From assembly GCA_963725255.1 (NCBI GenBank), contig CAVRXV010000012.1:1-64000 (forward strand): DNA of 64,000 nt. Direction: 5' to 3'. The notes below the pieces were generated by a model. It was given only the letters and a program-made list of their open reading frames with translations, was not told where the DNA came from and made no database searches. Below, piece after piece: positions 44,925 to 53,892 of the stretch (position 1 is the stretch's first letter; each line of letters starts with the position of its first letter). The DNA is from JAIEPX01 sp963725255. Its GTDB lineage: Bacteria; Pseudomonadota; Gammaproteobacteria; JAIEPX01. A program made the position numbers and the translations under genes.

Positions 44925-46391
44925 ATGAAGAAAGTTTGGAACACAATTAAGTCCCGCGTCAGTAAGCCTCGACGGGCAGAATCATCCACGAGTATATCGG
45001 CAAATGCTGAGATTATTCCGAGTGCATCTCACAACATTTCACAAAACAATATTAGTTCCGCGTCTTTAAAAGTATTGCATCGTCTAAACGATGCTGGCTT
45101 TTCTGCTTATCTCGTTGGTGGTGGCGTTCGTGATTTATTGTTAGATCGAAAACCCAAAGATTTTGATGTTGCAACAAATGCATCGCCCGAACAGATTCGT
45201 CGTTTGTTCAGTAACAGTCGAATTATTGGTCGTCGTTTTCGATTGGTGCATATTCGATATGGTAGAGAAATTGTTGAAGTTGCAACGTTTAGAGGAAAGG
45301 GCGGAAATGTTCCTGACGAGGAATTGGAAAATAATTTAGATAGAATTGAAGAAAATGAAGATATTGTTTCAGAAGATTTTGAAAAAGAAAATTTTGTAGC
45401 ACAAAAATCGAAGAAAAAACCATCTCGTACCCCCGCGGGCATTTTAGAACACGATAATGTTTATGGTACGATGGAAGAGGATGCGTTTAGACGCGATTTT
45501 ACAGTAAATGCTTTATTTTATGGGGTAGAAGATTCTTCCGTAATAGATTTTTGCCATGGTATGCAAGATTTAGAAAATAAAAAAATTCGCGTAATTGGTG
45601 ATCCAGAGCAGCGTTATCGAGAAGATCCTGTTCGCATGTTGCGAGCAATTCGTTTTGCTGCAAAATTGGGTTTCACGATTGACCAACATTCTGCGGCACC
45701 TATTCGAAAGTTATCAGATTTACTGTCGCATGTTCCCCCCGCCAGAATGTATGATGAATTTATCAAATTAATTGTAAGCGGCTTTTCTGTTCAAACGTTT
45801 GAATTATTGATGCAGTACGGATTATTTGAATATATTTTTCCTCATACTCATCGTTGTTTGAAAGGATCTAATGGTGATTCGGTTTTAAAATTTATCGAAG
45901 TTGCATTGCAAGAAACTGATGCCAGGATTGCAGCAGGAAAAACAATTAATCCAGCATTTATGTTAGCCGTTTTGTTATGGCATCCTTTGCAAGAGCGCCG
46001 ACAATTTTACGAACAAGAGGGTCATAATCTTTACGTGGCAAATCAATTAGCTCAAAACGATGTGATCAAGGAACAATTATCTCGAATTGCTTCACCACGA
46101 CGTACTACAACAACATTACGAGATATTTGGATGTTGCAAAATCTTTTAGTTCAAACGCGAAAAATGCGTATTTTAAGGGCTTTTCATCATCAGCATTTTC
46201 GAGCAGGATACGATTTTTTATTGTTGCGTGGTCGAGTGGGAGAATCAGTTCAATCATTGGTTGATTGGTGGACTCATTTTCAGCAGGTTGATGAGGAAGC
46301 GCAAGAAAATTTAATGAATGAACTTCAGTCAATGCAAGGTTCAAAAAGACGAGGGTCTCCACGACGACGACGGTCACCTTCAAAAAGATAA
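44925..46391 (+). CDS. pcnB: poly(A) polymerase I
   Basis: 488 residues. The nucleotidyltransferase core has LVGGGVRDLLLDRKPKDFDVA, then RRDFTVNALFY, GDPEQRYREDPVRMLRAIRF and an arginine/serine-rich tail. It adds poly(A) to RNA 3' ends, promoting decay. PcnB rather than CCA-adding enzyme is suggested by the basic tail and by folK downstream. Between GNVPDEE and ILEHDNVYG there is an acidic insertion of roughly 35 residues not usual in the family. Confidence 0.92.
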   Translation: MKKVWNTIKSRVSKPRRAESSTSISANAEIIPSASHNISQNNISSASLKVLHRLNDAGFSAYLVGGGVRDLLLDRKPKDFDVATNASPEQIRRLFSNSRIIGRRFRLVHIRYGREIVEVATFRGKGGNVPDEELENNLDRIEENEDIVSEDFEKENFVAQKSKKKPSRTPAGILEHDNVYGTMEEDAFRRDFTVNALFYGVEDSSVIDFCHGMQDLENKKIRVIGDPEQRYREDPVRMLRAIRFAAKLGFTIDQHSAAPIRKLSDLLSHVPPARMYDEFIKLIVSGFSVQTFELLMQYGLFEYIFPHTHRCLKGSNGDSVLKFIEVALQETDARIAAGKTINPAFMLAVLLWHPLQERRQFYEQEGHNLYVANQLAQNDVIKEQLSRIASPRRTTTTLRDIWMLQNLLVQTRKMRILRAFHHQHFRAGYDFLLLRGRVGESVQSLVDWWTHFQQVDEEAQENLMNELQSMQGSKRRGSPRRRRSPSKR

Positions 46392-46424
46392 ATATTATTT
46401 TTGAGTATTGAAGAGGATTTGTAA

Positions 46425-46480
46425 CCATTCACCACGTTGGCTAGAATGGCTAAAACGTTTCCATCCTGTGGTGAAAAGTT
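46425..46480. repeat. small interspersed element, copy 1
   Basis: Contains CCATTC, GAATGGCTAAAA, CCATCCTGTGGTGAAAAGTT, with TTCACCAC pairing with GTGGTGAA. It is flanked by exact 10-base direct repeats AAGAGGATTT (46411-46420 and 46481-46490); the second doubles as the folK ribosome site. A related copy lies near 49.1 kb. Confidence 0.5.
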
Positions 46481-46491
46481 AAGAGGATTTT

Positions 46492-46977
46492 ATGTCTGAG
46501 GTTATCGCCTATATTGGATTGTCTAGTAATCTTTCGGATCCGTTCCAGCAGGTTCTACGAGCATTTGATGAGCTTGCTGAGCTCCCTAAGACTCAGTTAG
46601 TGGCAAAATCTAAGTTATACCTGAATCCGCCTATGGGGCCACAAGATCAACCGGATTATATTAATGCGGTGGTTCAATTATCGACAAAATTACACCCCGA
46701 AGAACTGATGGATGAGCTACAAAATATCGAGCAATGCCATCATCGGGAGCGTATCATTTACTGGGGTCCGCGAACATTGGATCTTGATATGCTATTATAT
46801 GGACATGAAGAAATTTCATCGGAGCGTCTAAAAGTGCCGCATCCAGGTTTAAAGCAGCGGATATTTGTGGTGCAGCCTTTGTTAGAAATTGCTCCAGAGC
46901 TGATATTGCCCGATGGCACGAAATTGGTCTCATTGATGAAAGAGTTGGGTCCTGAAATGACAGGAATTTTAGTATAA
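46492..46977 (+). CDS. folK: hydroxymethyldihydropterin pyrophosphokinase
   Basis: 161 residues: YIGLSSNLSDP, then PPMGPQDQPDYINAVVQL and PRTLDLDMLLYG. It transfers pyrophosphate from ATP to 6-hydroxymethyl-7,8-dihydropterin in folate synthesis. pcnB-folK is a conserved pair. Ribosome site AAGAGG. Confidence 0.95.
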   Translation: MSEVIAYIGLSSNLSDPFQQVLRAFDELAELPKTQLVAKSKLYLNPPMGPQDQPDYINAVVQLSTKLHPEELMDELQNIEQCHHRERIIYWGPRTLDLDMLLYGHEEISSERLKVPHPGLKQRIFVVQPLLEIAPELILPDGTKLVSLMKELGPEMTGILV

Positions 46978-47009
46978 GCGGGGGTCCCGCTGTTGAAAGA
47001 CGAGGTATC

Positions 47010-47495
47010 ATGATGAATTCCGTGGTCGTTTATACCGGTACTTTTGATCCCATTACGTTGGGACATGTCGATATCATTACCCGCGCGTCAAAGCATTTTG
47101 GGCAAGTGATCGTAGGTATGGGAATTAACCAGTTGAAGCAACCATTATTGAGTGAATCCCAGCGTTTGGAGTTGGTTCAGCAGGCTGTAAAAGGCCTTCA
47201 TAATGTAAAGGTCACAACATTTTCAGGATTGGCAGTTGATTTTGCTAAACAACAGAGCGCTAGGCTGATACTACGCGGATTTCGATCGGCGTCGGATATT
47301 GATTATGAATTGCAGATGGCGACAATGAACAGAACGATGAGTCCCGAAATCGAGACGATTTTTATCCCTACAGATCCTCAATATGCATTTATTTCTTCAC
47401 AATTAGTGCGCGAGATTGCAAGAAATGGTGGCGATTTGTCGTCATTTGTTCCGGAATATGTCGTAAAAGTGCTGAATGGGTTTGGGGGTAGTTAA
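47010..47495 (+). CDS. coaD: phosphopantetheine adenylyltransferase
   Basis: 161 residues with TGTFDPITLGHVDII, LRGFRSASDIDYELQMA and the ISSQLVREIA signature. Penultimate step of coenzyme A synthesis. Two tandem ATGs follow GAGG. Its stop overlaps the ATG of the ferredoxin gene (TAATG). Confidence 0.96.
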   Translation: MMNSVVVYTGTFDPITLGHVDIITRASKHFGQVIVGMGINQLKQPLLSESQRLELVQQAVKGLHNVKVTTFSGLAVDFAKQQSARLILRGFRSASDIDYELQMATMNRTMSPEIETIFIPTDPQYAFISSQLVREIARNGGDLSSFVPEYVVKVLNGFGGS

Positions 47496-47755
47496 TGGCC
47501 TTGATGATCACAGATGAGTGTATCAATTGTGATGTGTGCGAGCCTGAATGCCCTAATGAGGCTATTTATCAAGGTGCGCAGATCTATGAGATTGACCCTA
47601 ATAAGTGCACTGAATGTGTTGGTCATTTTGATGAGCCTCAATGTCAGCAAGTTTGTCCTGTTGATTGCATTCCCATTAATCCTGAATTTCAGGAAAGCCC
47701 TGAGAAATTGCTAGAGAAGTATAATAGCTTGATAAAAGGTAAATCTGGTTCTTGA
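47495..47755 (+). CDS. YfhL-type 2[4Fe-4S] ferredoxin
   Basis: 86 residues with CINCDVCEPECP and CTECVGHFDEPQCQQVCPVDC, the two-cluster pattern with the longer spacing found in Alvin-type/YfhL ferredoxins. Electron carrier of unspecified partner. coaD next to this ferredoxin is common in gammaproteobacteria. Confidence 0.92.
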   Translation: MALMITDECINCDVCEPECPNEAIYQGAQIYEIDPNKCTECVGHFDEPQCQQVCPVDCIPINPEFQESPEKLLEKYNSLIKGKSGS

Positions 47756-47860
47756 TTACTCAAAATTCGGATTACCATTGTTTATGCAAAATCCAGACTC
47801 GCAGTATCTTTTTTATCCCTGACGCGGTACAATGACTCGTTATCTAAACGGAGACGTACC

Positions 47861-49063
47861 ATGATACATAGCTTAGTTTCACTATCATTTTGGGGTAATG
47901 TAATTGTTACACTTATCCTAACTCATATCACTGTATTAGGCGTGACAATTTATTTGCATCGCTGTCAGGCACATCGAGCTTTGGATTTGCATCCCGCTTT
48001 ATCACACTTTTTTAGAATGTGGCTGTGGTTATCGACTAGTATGAGTACGCGCGCTTGGGTAGCAATCCACCGTAAACATCACACCTTTGTGGAAACGGAA
48101 GACGATCCACACAGTCCGGTTGTTATGGGATTGCCCAAAGTATTTTTTGGCGGTGTTTTGTTGTATCGTAATGAAAGTAAAGTGAAAGAGACGTTGGAAC
48201 GATTTGGTCGTGGAACGCCCGAAGATTGGCTTGAAAGAAAGCTTTATGCTCCTCGTCCACTTACAGGTGTTATTACGCTATTAATTCTGGAACTGATGAT
48301 ATTTGGTTGGCCTGCGTTGATTATGTGGGTTGTTCAAATGCTTTGGATTCCATTCTGGGCAGCTGGAGTGATCAATGGTATTGGGCACTGGTGGGGCTAC
48401 CGAAATTTTGGAAGTCCTGATGCTTCGACAAATATTGTGCCGTGGGGAATAATTGCTGGTGGAGAAGAGCTACACAATAACCACCATGCCTTTGGTACCT
48501 CAGCTAAACTCTCCGTTAAATGGTATGAGTTTGATATTGGTTGGTTCTATATTCGGTTATTCGAAATCCTAGGATTAGCAAAAGTGCATCGGTCTATACC
48601 CAAAATCATCTCTGATCCTAAAAAGAATGTCGTAGATAGCGATACACTGGGTGCTTTGTTAGGAAATCGCTTTCAAGTACTCGATCAATACTGGCGTAGA
48701 GTTTTTAGACCAGTGATACGTGACCTAAAACAACGGGCTTCTAAACCTCAGCAAGGGCTTTTACGTGGCGCGCGTCGATTATTGAACAAAGACGAAGCAC
48801 AGAGAAATCCTGCAGAACAGGCTCAATTACAAGAGATTTTGGCTCAAGGCTCAACGTTAAAAACAATTTATGATTTGCGTAACGAGCTTCAAGACATTTG
48901 GCATCGTACAACGGCGAACCAGGTAGAGATGTTGGAACGCTTGCAAAATTGGTGCCACGAGGCTGAAGCCACTGGGATTCAGGCTTTGAAAGAATTCGTA
49001 GCGCTCCTGAAGACTTATACCTTGCAACAGCAACGTGTGCGTGTGAAGTCTAACGGACAGTAA
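47861..49063 (+). CDS. acyl-CoA/fatty acid desaturase
   Basis: 400-residue membrane di-iron desaturase. Three histidine boxes are present: HRCQAHR, HRKHHTF and HNNHHAF, plus another His in GIGHWWGYRNFG. The class introduces a delta-9 double bond into acyl chains. Hydrophobic segments lie between the boxes; the last ~130 residues are helical and charged, an extension beyond the catalytic core. ATG after GGAG. Confidence 0.9.
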   Translation: MIHSLVSLSFWGNVIVTLILTHITVLGVTIYLHRCQAHRALDLHPALSHFFRMWLWLSTSMSTRAWVAIHRKHHTFVETEDDPHSPVVMGLPKVFFGGVLLYRNESKVKETLERFGRGTPEDWLERKLYAPRPLTGVITLLILELMIFGWPALIMWVVQMLWIPFWAAGVINGIGHWWGYRNFGSPDASTNIVPWGIIAGGEELHNNHHAFGTSAKLSVKWYEFDIGWFYIRLFEILGLAKVHRSIPKIISDPKKNVVDSDTLGALLGNRFQVLDQYWRRVFRPVIRDLKQRASKPQQGLLRGARRLLNKDEAQRNPAEQAQLQEILAQGSTLKTIYDLRNELQDIWHRTTANQVEMLERLQNWCHEAEATGIQALKEFVALLKTYTLQQQRVRVKSNGQ

Positions 49064-49074
49064 CAAGCTAAATT

Positions 49075-49142
49075 GAGATGATTTAGATAGCCATTCTAAT
49101 AAAGGTGGCGAATGGCTAAAATCCATTATGTGGTGAATAGTT
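49075..49142. repeat. small interspersed element, copy 2
   Basis: Shares CCATTC, GAATGGCTAAAA, CCAT..TGTGGTGAA.AGTT with the copy at 46.4 kb, and GCCATTC pairs with GAATGGC inside it. It is bracketed by direct repeats GCTAAATT (49067-49074 and 49143-49150). It sits between the desaturase and the rpmB promoter. Confidence 0.45.
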
Positions 49143-49170
49143 GCTAAATTAGGAAGTGGCGAGAATAAGC

Positions 49171-49199
49171 TTGATTGCTGGTTTAAACTCTGCTATAAA
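49171..49199 (+). promoter_or_regulatory. promoter of rpmB-rpmG
   Basis: TTGATT, a 17-base spacer and TATAAA, 27 bases before the rpmB ATG; the -10 is preceded by TGC, an extended -10 element. Confidence 0.65.
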
Positions 49200-49226
49200 T
49201 CGCTGTTCTTTGTGTTGGAGATAATC

Positions 49227-49454
49227 ATGGCAAAAGTATGTATAGTGACGGGCAAGAAACCCATGTCTGGGCATAATGTTTCGCACTCAAATCGAAAAAC
49301 GAAAAGACGTTTTTTACCGAATTTGCAAACGCGACGTTTTTGGGTCGATAGTTTGAAGAAGTGGATCACACTGCGTGTTTCTACTAAAGCGATACGTACT
49401 ATCGACAAAAAAGGGATCGAAGCGGTTCTCAAAGATCTTGAGAGTCGTAAGTAA
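49227..49454 (+). CDS. rpmB: 50S ribosomal protein L28
   Basis: 75 residues: MAKVCIVTGKKPMSGHNVSH, then NRKTKRRFLPNLQTRRFW. Start set by GGAG 7 bases upstream and the family N-terminus. First gene of the rpmBG pair. Confidence 0.97.
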   Translation: MAKVCIVTGKKPMSGHNVSHSNRKTKRRFLPNLQTRRFWVDSLKKWITLRVSTKAIRTIDKKGIEAVLKDLESRK

Positions 49455-49473
49455 ATATTAAGAGGATTAAAGA

Positions 49474-49638
49474 ATGGCAGCTAATCGTGAAAAAATTAAA
49501 TTAGTTTCTACAGCTGGAACTGGTCATTATTACACCACTACAAAAAACAAGCGCACCAAGCCTGAAAAAATTTCGTTGAAAAAATATGATCCAGTAGTTC
49601 GTAAGCATGTCGAATATAAAGAAGACAAGATTAAGTAA
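49474..49638 (+). CDS. rpmG: 50S ribosomal protein L33
   Basis: 54 residues, beginning MAANREKIKLVSTAGTGHYY and continuing TTTKNKRTKPEKISLKKYDP. Zinc cysteines are absent (C- form). Ribosome site AAGAGG; 19 bases after rpmB; terminator follows. Confidence 0.97.
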   Translation: MAANREKIKLVSTAGTGHYYTTTKNKRTKPEKISLKKYDPVVRKHVEYKEDKIK

Positions 49639-49669
49639 TTTCTCTTCAGCAGTTTTCACTAATCAGTAA

Positions 49670-49700
49670 GCGCTTCTCGATCTGAAGAAGCGCATTTTTT
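49670..49700 (+). terminator. rho-independent terminator after rpmG
   Basis: GCGCTTCT/AGAAGCGC, an 8-bp stem with an 8-base loop, followed by ATTTTTT. Confidence 0.85.
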
Positions 49701-49737
49701 CCAATATTGATGATATTCAAGTAATTAAACCTATAGG

Positions 49738-50412
49738 TCAGATCAGCCCTTCTTCTGCAAATGAGATTGCATTGCAATTCCCGATGATAATGTGATCTTT
49801 CACGACTAAATCAAGTGGTGATAGCGCCTTAATAAATTCCCGAGTTAAATTTTTGTCAGCTAGACTGGGGCATGGGTCACCAGAAGGATGATTGTGTGCA
49901 AAAATTAGACCCACTGTAGGATGAGCGAGTGCTCTCTCGATGATTATACGTAGATGTATGGTGGCTGAATTAACGGTTCCATGAAACAATTCTTCATAGG
50001 CAATTAATCGATTGTGGCTATCAAGGAATAAAACAGCGAAGGTTTCATGTTTGAGGTGACGCATTTTTCTGATCAGAAATTGTTTGGTGGCGATTGTCGT
50101 TGAAAGTGTGGGGCCGCGTTGCAGTGGCTCTTGCAGGTAACGGAGAGTAAGTTCAAGCCCGGCGCGAAGTTGACAAAATTTTGCACTACCAAGGCCAGAG
50201 GTTTTACGTAACGTGTTAAAATCTGCGTTGAGTAAGTTGTTAAGTCCACCGAATTGTTCGAGCAATTCATGGGCGAGTGCAATGGATGAGGTGCCTCTGC
50301 GACCCGTGCGTAAAAAAATGGCAAGCAATTCAGCATCGGTTAGAGCTTCAGCGCCATAGGCGATTAAACGTTCGCGAGGACGTTCATTGAGAGGTATATC
50401 TGAGATTTTCAT
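49738..50412 (-). CDS. radC: RadC/JAB-domain protein
   Basis: About 224 residues: ERPRERLIAYGAEALTDAELLAIFL, a helix-hairpin-helix region (TSGLGSAKFCQLRAG) and the JAB motif FAHNHPSGDPCPSLAD. Despite its name, its role in repair is unproven. I start at the ATG giving MKISDIPLNERPRE, which fits the family; one 15 bases upstream is possible. The usual rpmBG neighbour is in place. Confidence 0.93.
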   Translation of the reverse strand: MKISDIPLNERPRERLIAYGAEALTDAELLAIFLRTGRRGTSSIALAHELLEQFGGLNNLLNADFNTLRKTSGLGSAKFCQLRAGLELTLRYLQEPLQRGPTLSTTIATKQFLIRKMRHLKHETFAVLFLDSHNRLIAYEELFHGTVNSATIHLRIIIERALAHPTVGLIFAHNHPSGDPCPSLADKNLTREFIKALSPLDLVVKDHIIIGNCNAISFAEEGLI

Positions 50413-50556
50413 TTCTGCATATTCCATTTTCTATTTAACATCGTCAATACCGTATCGAGAGAGGAAATAGCAGTTATTCTTGATTTAAGGGAGCCAAATC
50501 AGTACATTGTTAAATTATGTTTCATGCAGGCTTAAGAAAGATTGTGAGGAGTGATG

Positions 50557-51018
50557 ATGCAAAAAACCGTTCAATTGAAAATTCTCGACGATCGTATTGG
50601 TACTGAACAATTTCCATTGCCAGAATATGCAACGACAGGATCTGCTGGATTAGATTTGAGAGCTTGTCTTGATGAGCCTTTAGAAATTGCACCGGGTGAA
50701 GTGAAGTTAATTCCTACTGGTTTGGCAATCCACATTAATGATCCCGGGTATGCGGCGACTATACTGCCACGATCAGGATTGGGCCATAAACACGGCGTAG
50801 TGTTGGGCAATTTAGTAGGATTAATTGATTCGGATTATCAAGGCCCTCTGATGCTTTCATGTTGGAATCGCAGTGATAAATCCTACACAATTCAACCTGC
50901 TGAACGTATCGCACAATTGGTTGTCATGCCAGTGAGTCGAGTGACATTTGATGTTGTCGATGAATTTACAAATAGCGATAGGGGAGAAGGTGGATTTGGA
51001 TCTACAGGAAAACGATAA
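50557..51018 (+). CDS. dut: dUTP diphosphatase
   Basis: 153 residues, trimeric dUTPase with motifs AGLDLRA, PRSGLGHKHG, GLIDSDYQGP and the C-terminal RGEGGFGSTGKR. It hydrolyses dUTP to dUMP. The chosen ATG is 5 bases after GAGGAG. In many relatives coaBC lies between radC and dut; it is absent here. Confidence 0.96.
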   Translation: MQKTVQLKILDDRIGTEQFPLPEYATTGSAGLDLRACLDEPLEIAPGEVKLIPTGLAIHINDPGYAATILPRSGLGHKHGVVLGNLVGLIDSDYQGPLMLSCWNRSDKSYTIQPAERIAQLVVMPVSRVTFDVVDEFTNSDRGEGGFGSTGKR

Positions 51019-52423
51019 ATTGCAGCAATATCAAATTGTCAAAGACATTCCAGAAACCATTTTTCGAGCGTACGATATTCGAGGAATTGTTAATGAAAAT
51101 CTCACACCAAATATTGTTTATACTATTGGATTAGCAATTGGTGCTGAAGCGAAATCGCGCGGTGAAAATTTTGTCGCTGTGGGTCGTGATGGTCGTCATT
51201 CTTCTCCAGAATTATCTCAAGCATTACAAACAGGATTAACTCACGCTGGAGTCACCGCGGTAGATTTATTGCAAGTGCCCACTCCTGTTTTGTATTTTTT
51301 TCTGCATAATGATGAAAAAATTACTTCTGGTGTGATGGTAACAGGTAGTCATAATCCCAGTCAGTATAATGGTTTGAAAATTGTATTAGGAAGAAAGACT
51401 CTGTTTGGTGAAGCAATCAGTGCCCTACGACAGCGAATTATTAACGGTGTTTCTATTGAGAATAATAATATTCCGTCTCATTTTGTTTCAAATGCAGTGG
51501 AAAATTATCAAACATTTATTGTGGATAAAATTAAATTAGACAGGCCACTCAATATCGTGATTGATTCTGGAAATGGTGTGACTGGTTCTGTTGCACCCTC
51601 TCTGTTTCGTCGATTAGGTTGTACTGTTCATGAATTATTTTGTGACGTCGATGGTGATTTTCCCAATCACCACCCAGATCCTTCACGCCCTGAAAATTTA
51701 GGTGATTTAATAGCAAAAGTAGAAGAGACAGGTGCTGATCTAGGATTGGCCTTTGATGGTGATGGTGATCGATTAGGCGTTGTGACTGCAAAAGGAAAAA
51801 TAATCTGGCCTGATCGGCAATTAATGCTATTTTCTCAAGATATTTTATCTCGAAATGCAGGAGCATCAATTATTTATGATGTTAAATGTTCGCGTCATTT
51901 AGGCGATGTGATCGAAGCTGCGGGTGGTATGCCCCTGATGTGGAAAACAGGGCATTCGTATATTAAAAGCAAAATGCTCGAAACGGGCGCTTTATTGGCT
52001 GGAGAAATGAGTGGGCATATATTTTTCAAAGAACGTTGGTTTGGTTTTGATGATGCCTTGTATGCTGCTGTTCGTTTATTAGAAATTATAAGTCATGACA
52101 AACTTTCTGTTGATGAAATTTTTTCTGCATTGCCAGATAGTTTATCGACACCTGAATTGCAATTAAAAATTGACGATGAACGTAAATTTCTTTTTATGGA
52201 TAAACTCGCGGAATCTGCTCATTTTCCGAATGCGAAAATTTGCACTATCGATGGAATCAGAGTGGATTTTTCAGATTCATGGGGGTTGGTACGCGCATCG
52301 AATACTACACCTTCGATCGTTTTTAGATTTGAAGCTGATGATGAAATCGCATTAGAAAACGTAAAATTGAAATTCAGGCAATGGCTTCATTCGTTGGATT
52401 CTAATTTGAAATTACCGTTTTGA
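50990..52423 (+). CDS. algC: phosphomannomutase/phosphoglucomutase
   Basis: About 477 residues: IFRAYDIRGIVNENLTP, catalytic-serine loop VMVTGSHNPSQYNGLKI, metal loop LAFDGDGDRLGV and sugar loop GEMSGHIFF. It interconverts hexose 6- and 1-phosphates for envelope sugars. The start is uncertain: the coding region overlaps dut, and GTG at 50990 or TTG at 50996 are close to GGGGAGAAGG. Confidence 0.9.
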   Translation: MDLDLQENDKLQQYQIVKDIPETIFRAYDIRGIVNENLTPNIVYTIGLAIGAEAKSRGENFVAVGRDGRHSSPELSQALQTGLTHAGVTAVDLLQVPTPVLYFFLHNDEKITSGVMVTGSHNPSQYNGLKIVLGRKTLFGEAISALRQRIINGVSIENNNIPSHFVSNAVENYQTFIVDKIKLDRPLNIVIDSGNGVTGSVAPSLFRRLGCTVHELFCDVDGDFPNHHPDPSRPENLGDLIAKVEETGADLGLAFDGDGDRLGVVTAKGKIIWPDRQLMLFSQDILSRNAGASIIYDVKCSRHLGDVIEAAGGMPLMWKTGHSYIKSKMLETGALLAGEMSGHIFFKERWFGFDDALYAAVRLLEIISHDKLSVDEIFSALPDSLSTPELQLKIDDERKFLFMDKLAESAHFPNAKICTIDGIRVDFSDSWGLVRASNTTPSIVFRFEADDEIALENVKLKFRQWLHSLDSNLKLPF

Positions 52424-52445
52424 TATCGGGATATAGTGAGGGAAT

Positions 52446-53225
52446 ATGATGTTAAAAGTTGTTTCAGCTAATTTAAATGGCATTCGATCTGCTCAAAGAA
52501 AAGGTTTTTTTGAATGGCTGCTGGCGGAACAACCGGATGTTATATGCGTTCAAGAAGTCAGAGCTCATATGAATCATTTGAAGGATCAACATTTTTATCC
52601 AGAAGGTTATCATCATTATTTCGTGGATGCTGAAAAAAAAGGCTATAGTGGTGTCGGTATATATTCTAAAAAGAAACCTGATCGCGTTATTACTCAACTG
52701 GGTTGGGATATTTCAGATAGAGAAGGGCGCTATATTCAGCTCGATTTTGGACAATTAAGTATTGCATCATTGTATTTACCCTCAGGGACCAGCGGTGAAG
52801 GTCGGCAAGATATCAAGTATCATTTTTTAGATCAATATGAAAAGGTATTACGTAAGCAGCGTCATGATGGTCGTCATTATATTTTATGTGGCGATTGGAA
52901 TATTGCACACAAAGAGATCGATCTCAAAAATTGGAAAACCAATCAAAAAAATTCGGGTTTTTTACCTGAAGAGAGAGCCTGGTTAGATAAATTATTTGAT
53001 GATATTGGTTTTGTGGATGCTTTTAGAGTGCTCAATCAAGAGCCTGATCAATACACCTGGTGGTCTCATCGCGGACAAGCGTATGCAAAAAATGTAGGAT
53101 GGCGTATCGATTATCAAATCGTTAGCCCCGAATTAAAAAAGAAAATTCAAAATGTCAGTATTTACAAAGATCAGAAATTTTCTGATCACGCGCCACTGAT
53201 TATTGATTATGATTTAAATGTCTAA
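52446..53225 (+). CDS. xthA: exodeoxyribonuclease III
   Basis: 259 residues of the AP-endonuclease fold: ANLNGIRSAQRKG, VQEVRAH, LYLPSGTSGEGR, CGDWNIAHKEIDL, WRIDYQIVS and SDHAPLIIDY. Removes abasic sites and 3' blocks during base-excision repair. ATG follows GAGGGA, 22 bases behind algC. Confidence 0.95.
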   Translation: MMLKVVSANLNGIRSAQRKGFFEWLLAEQPDVICVQEVRAHMNHLKDQHFYPEGYHHYFVDAEKKGYSGVGIYSKKKPDRVITQLGWDISDREGRYIQLDFGQLSIASLYLPSGTSGEGRQDIKYHFLDQYEKVLRKQRHDGRHYILCGDWNIAHKEIDLKNWKTNQKNSGFLPEERAWLDKLFDDIGFVDAFRVLNQEPDQYTWWSHRGQAYAKNVGWRIDYQIVSPELKKKIQNVSIYKDQKFSDHAPLIIDYDLNV

Positions 53226-53226
53226 A

Positions 53227-53870
53227 TTATTTAGTCCCGAATAATCGATCACCAGCGTCCCCTAATCCAGGTACCATGTACGCATCATCATTTAAATATT
53301 CATCTAATGCAGCCACATAAATAGGAATGTCACTAAACAGTGAGTTAAATACTGTTATGCCTTCAGGAACTGCAATAAGTGCTAAAAAGCGGATATTTTT
53401 ACGATCGATTCCTTGCTCTAATAAAATCTCAATGGCTCGTACAGCAGAGTGGCCAGTTGCTAACATGGGATCGAGAACAATAAACATTTGATTTTTATTT
53501 GTAGGAAGTTTGACAAAATATTCGATGGGTGATGTGATATCGGATCACGGTATAGTCCAATGTGGCCTTCATTCGCTGTAGGCATAAGTTCTCTGAGTGC
53601 ATCAGCCATGCCGAGGCCCGCTCTTAAAATAGGTATAATTGAAACATCATGATCATCAAAGACAAGACCCGATGTTTCAGTAATAGGAGTTTTGATCGTG
53701 ACAGCTTTAGTAGGGAAATCTTTAGTTAATTCGTAGCCCATCAAAAAAGTGATTTCTCGGAGTAATTGGCGAAATTGCCCTGATTTCGTTTCTTCCATCC
53801 TCATCAGCGTCAACTTATGTTGAATGAGTGGGTGGTTAATGACGTGTAGATTAGGGAAAGTTCGGTTCAT
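53227..53870 (-). pseudogene. upp: uracil phosphoribosyltransferase, one-base frame break
   Basis: The first part (LREITFLMGYELTKDFP, VSIIPILRAGLGMADALREL, GHIGLYRDP) and the second (MFIVLDPMLATGHSAVRAIE ... VPGLGDAGDRLFGTK) are both excellent matches to Upp, but they lie in different frames. The junction near 53540 reads CCGATATC where CCGGATATC would restore the frame, so a single G seems missing. All catalytic elements, including the PRPP loop, are otherwise present. If real, uracil salvage through Upp is lost. Confidence 0.88.
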
Positions 53871-53892
53871 GATTACTCCAAATTAAGGGTTT

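Noticed and set aside
45107..45442. Minus-strand frame inside pcnB
   Set aside because: Lies wholly opposite the conserved polymerase core and its insertion; serine/phenylalanine-rich shadow.
53530..53545. Programmed frameshift in upp
   Set aside because: No slippery heptamer or downstream structure; a single missing base explains it more simply.
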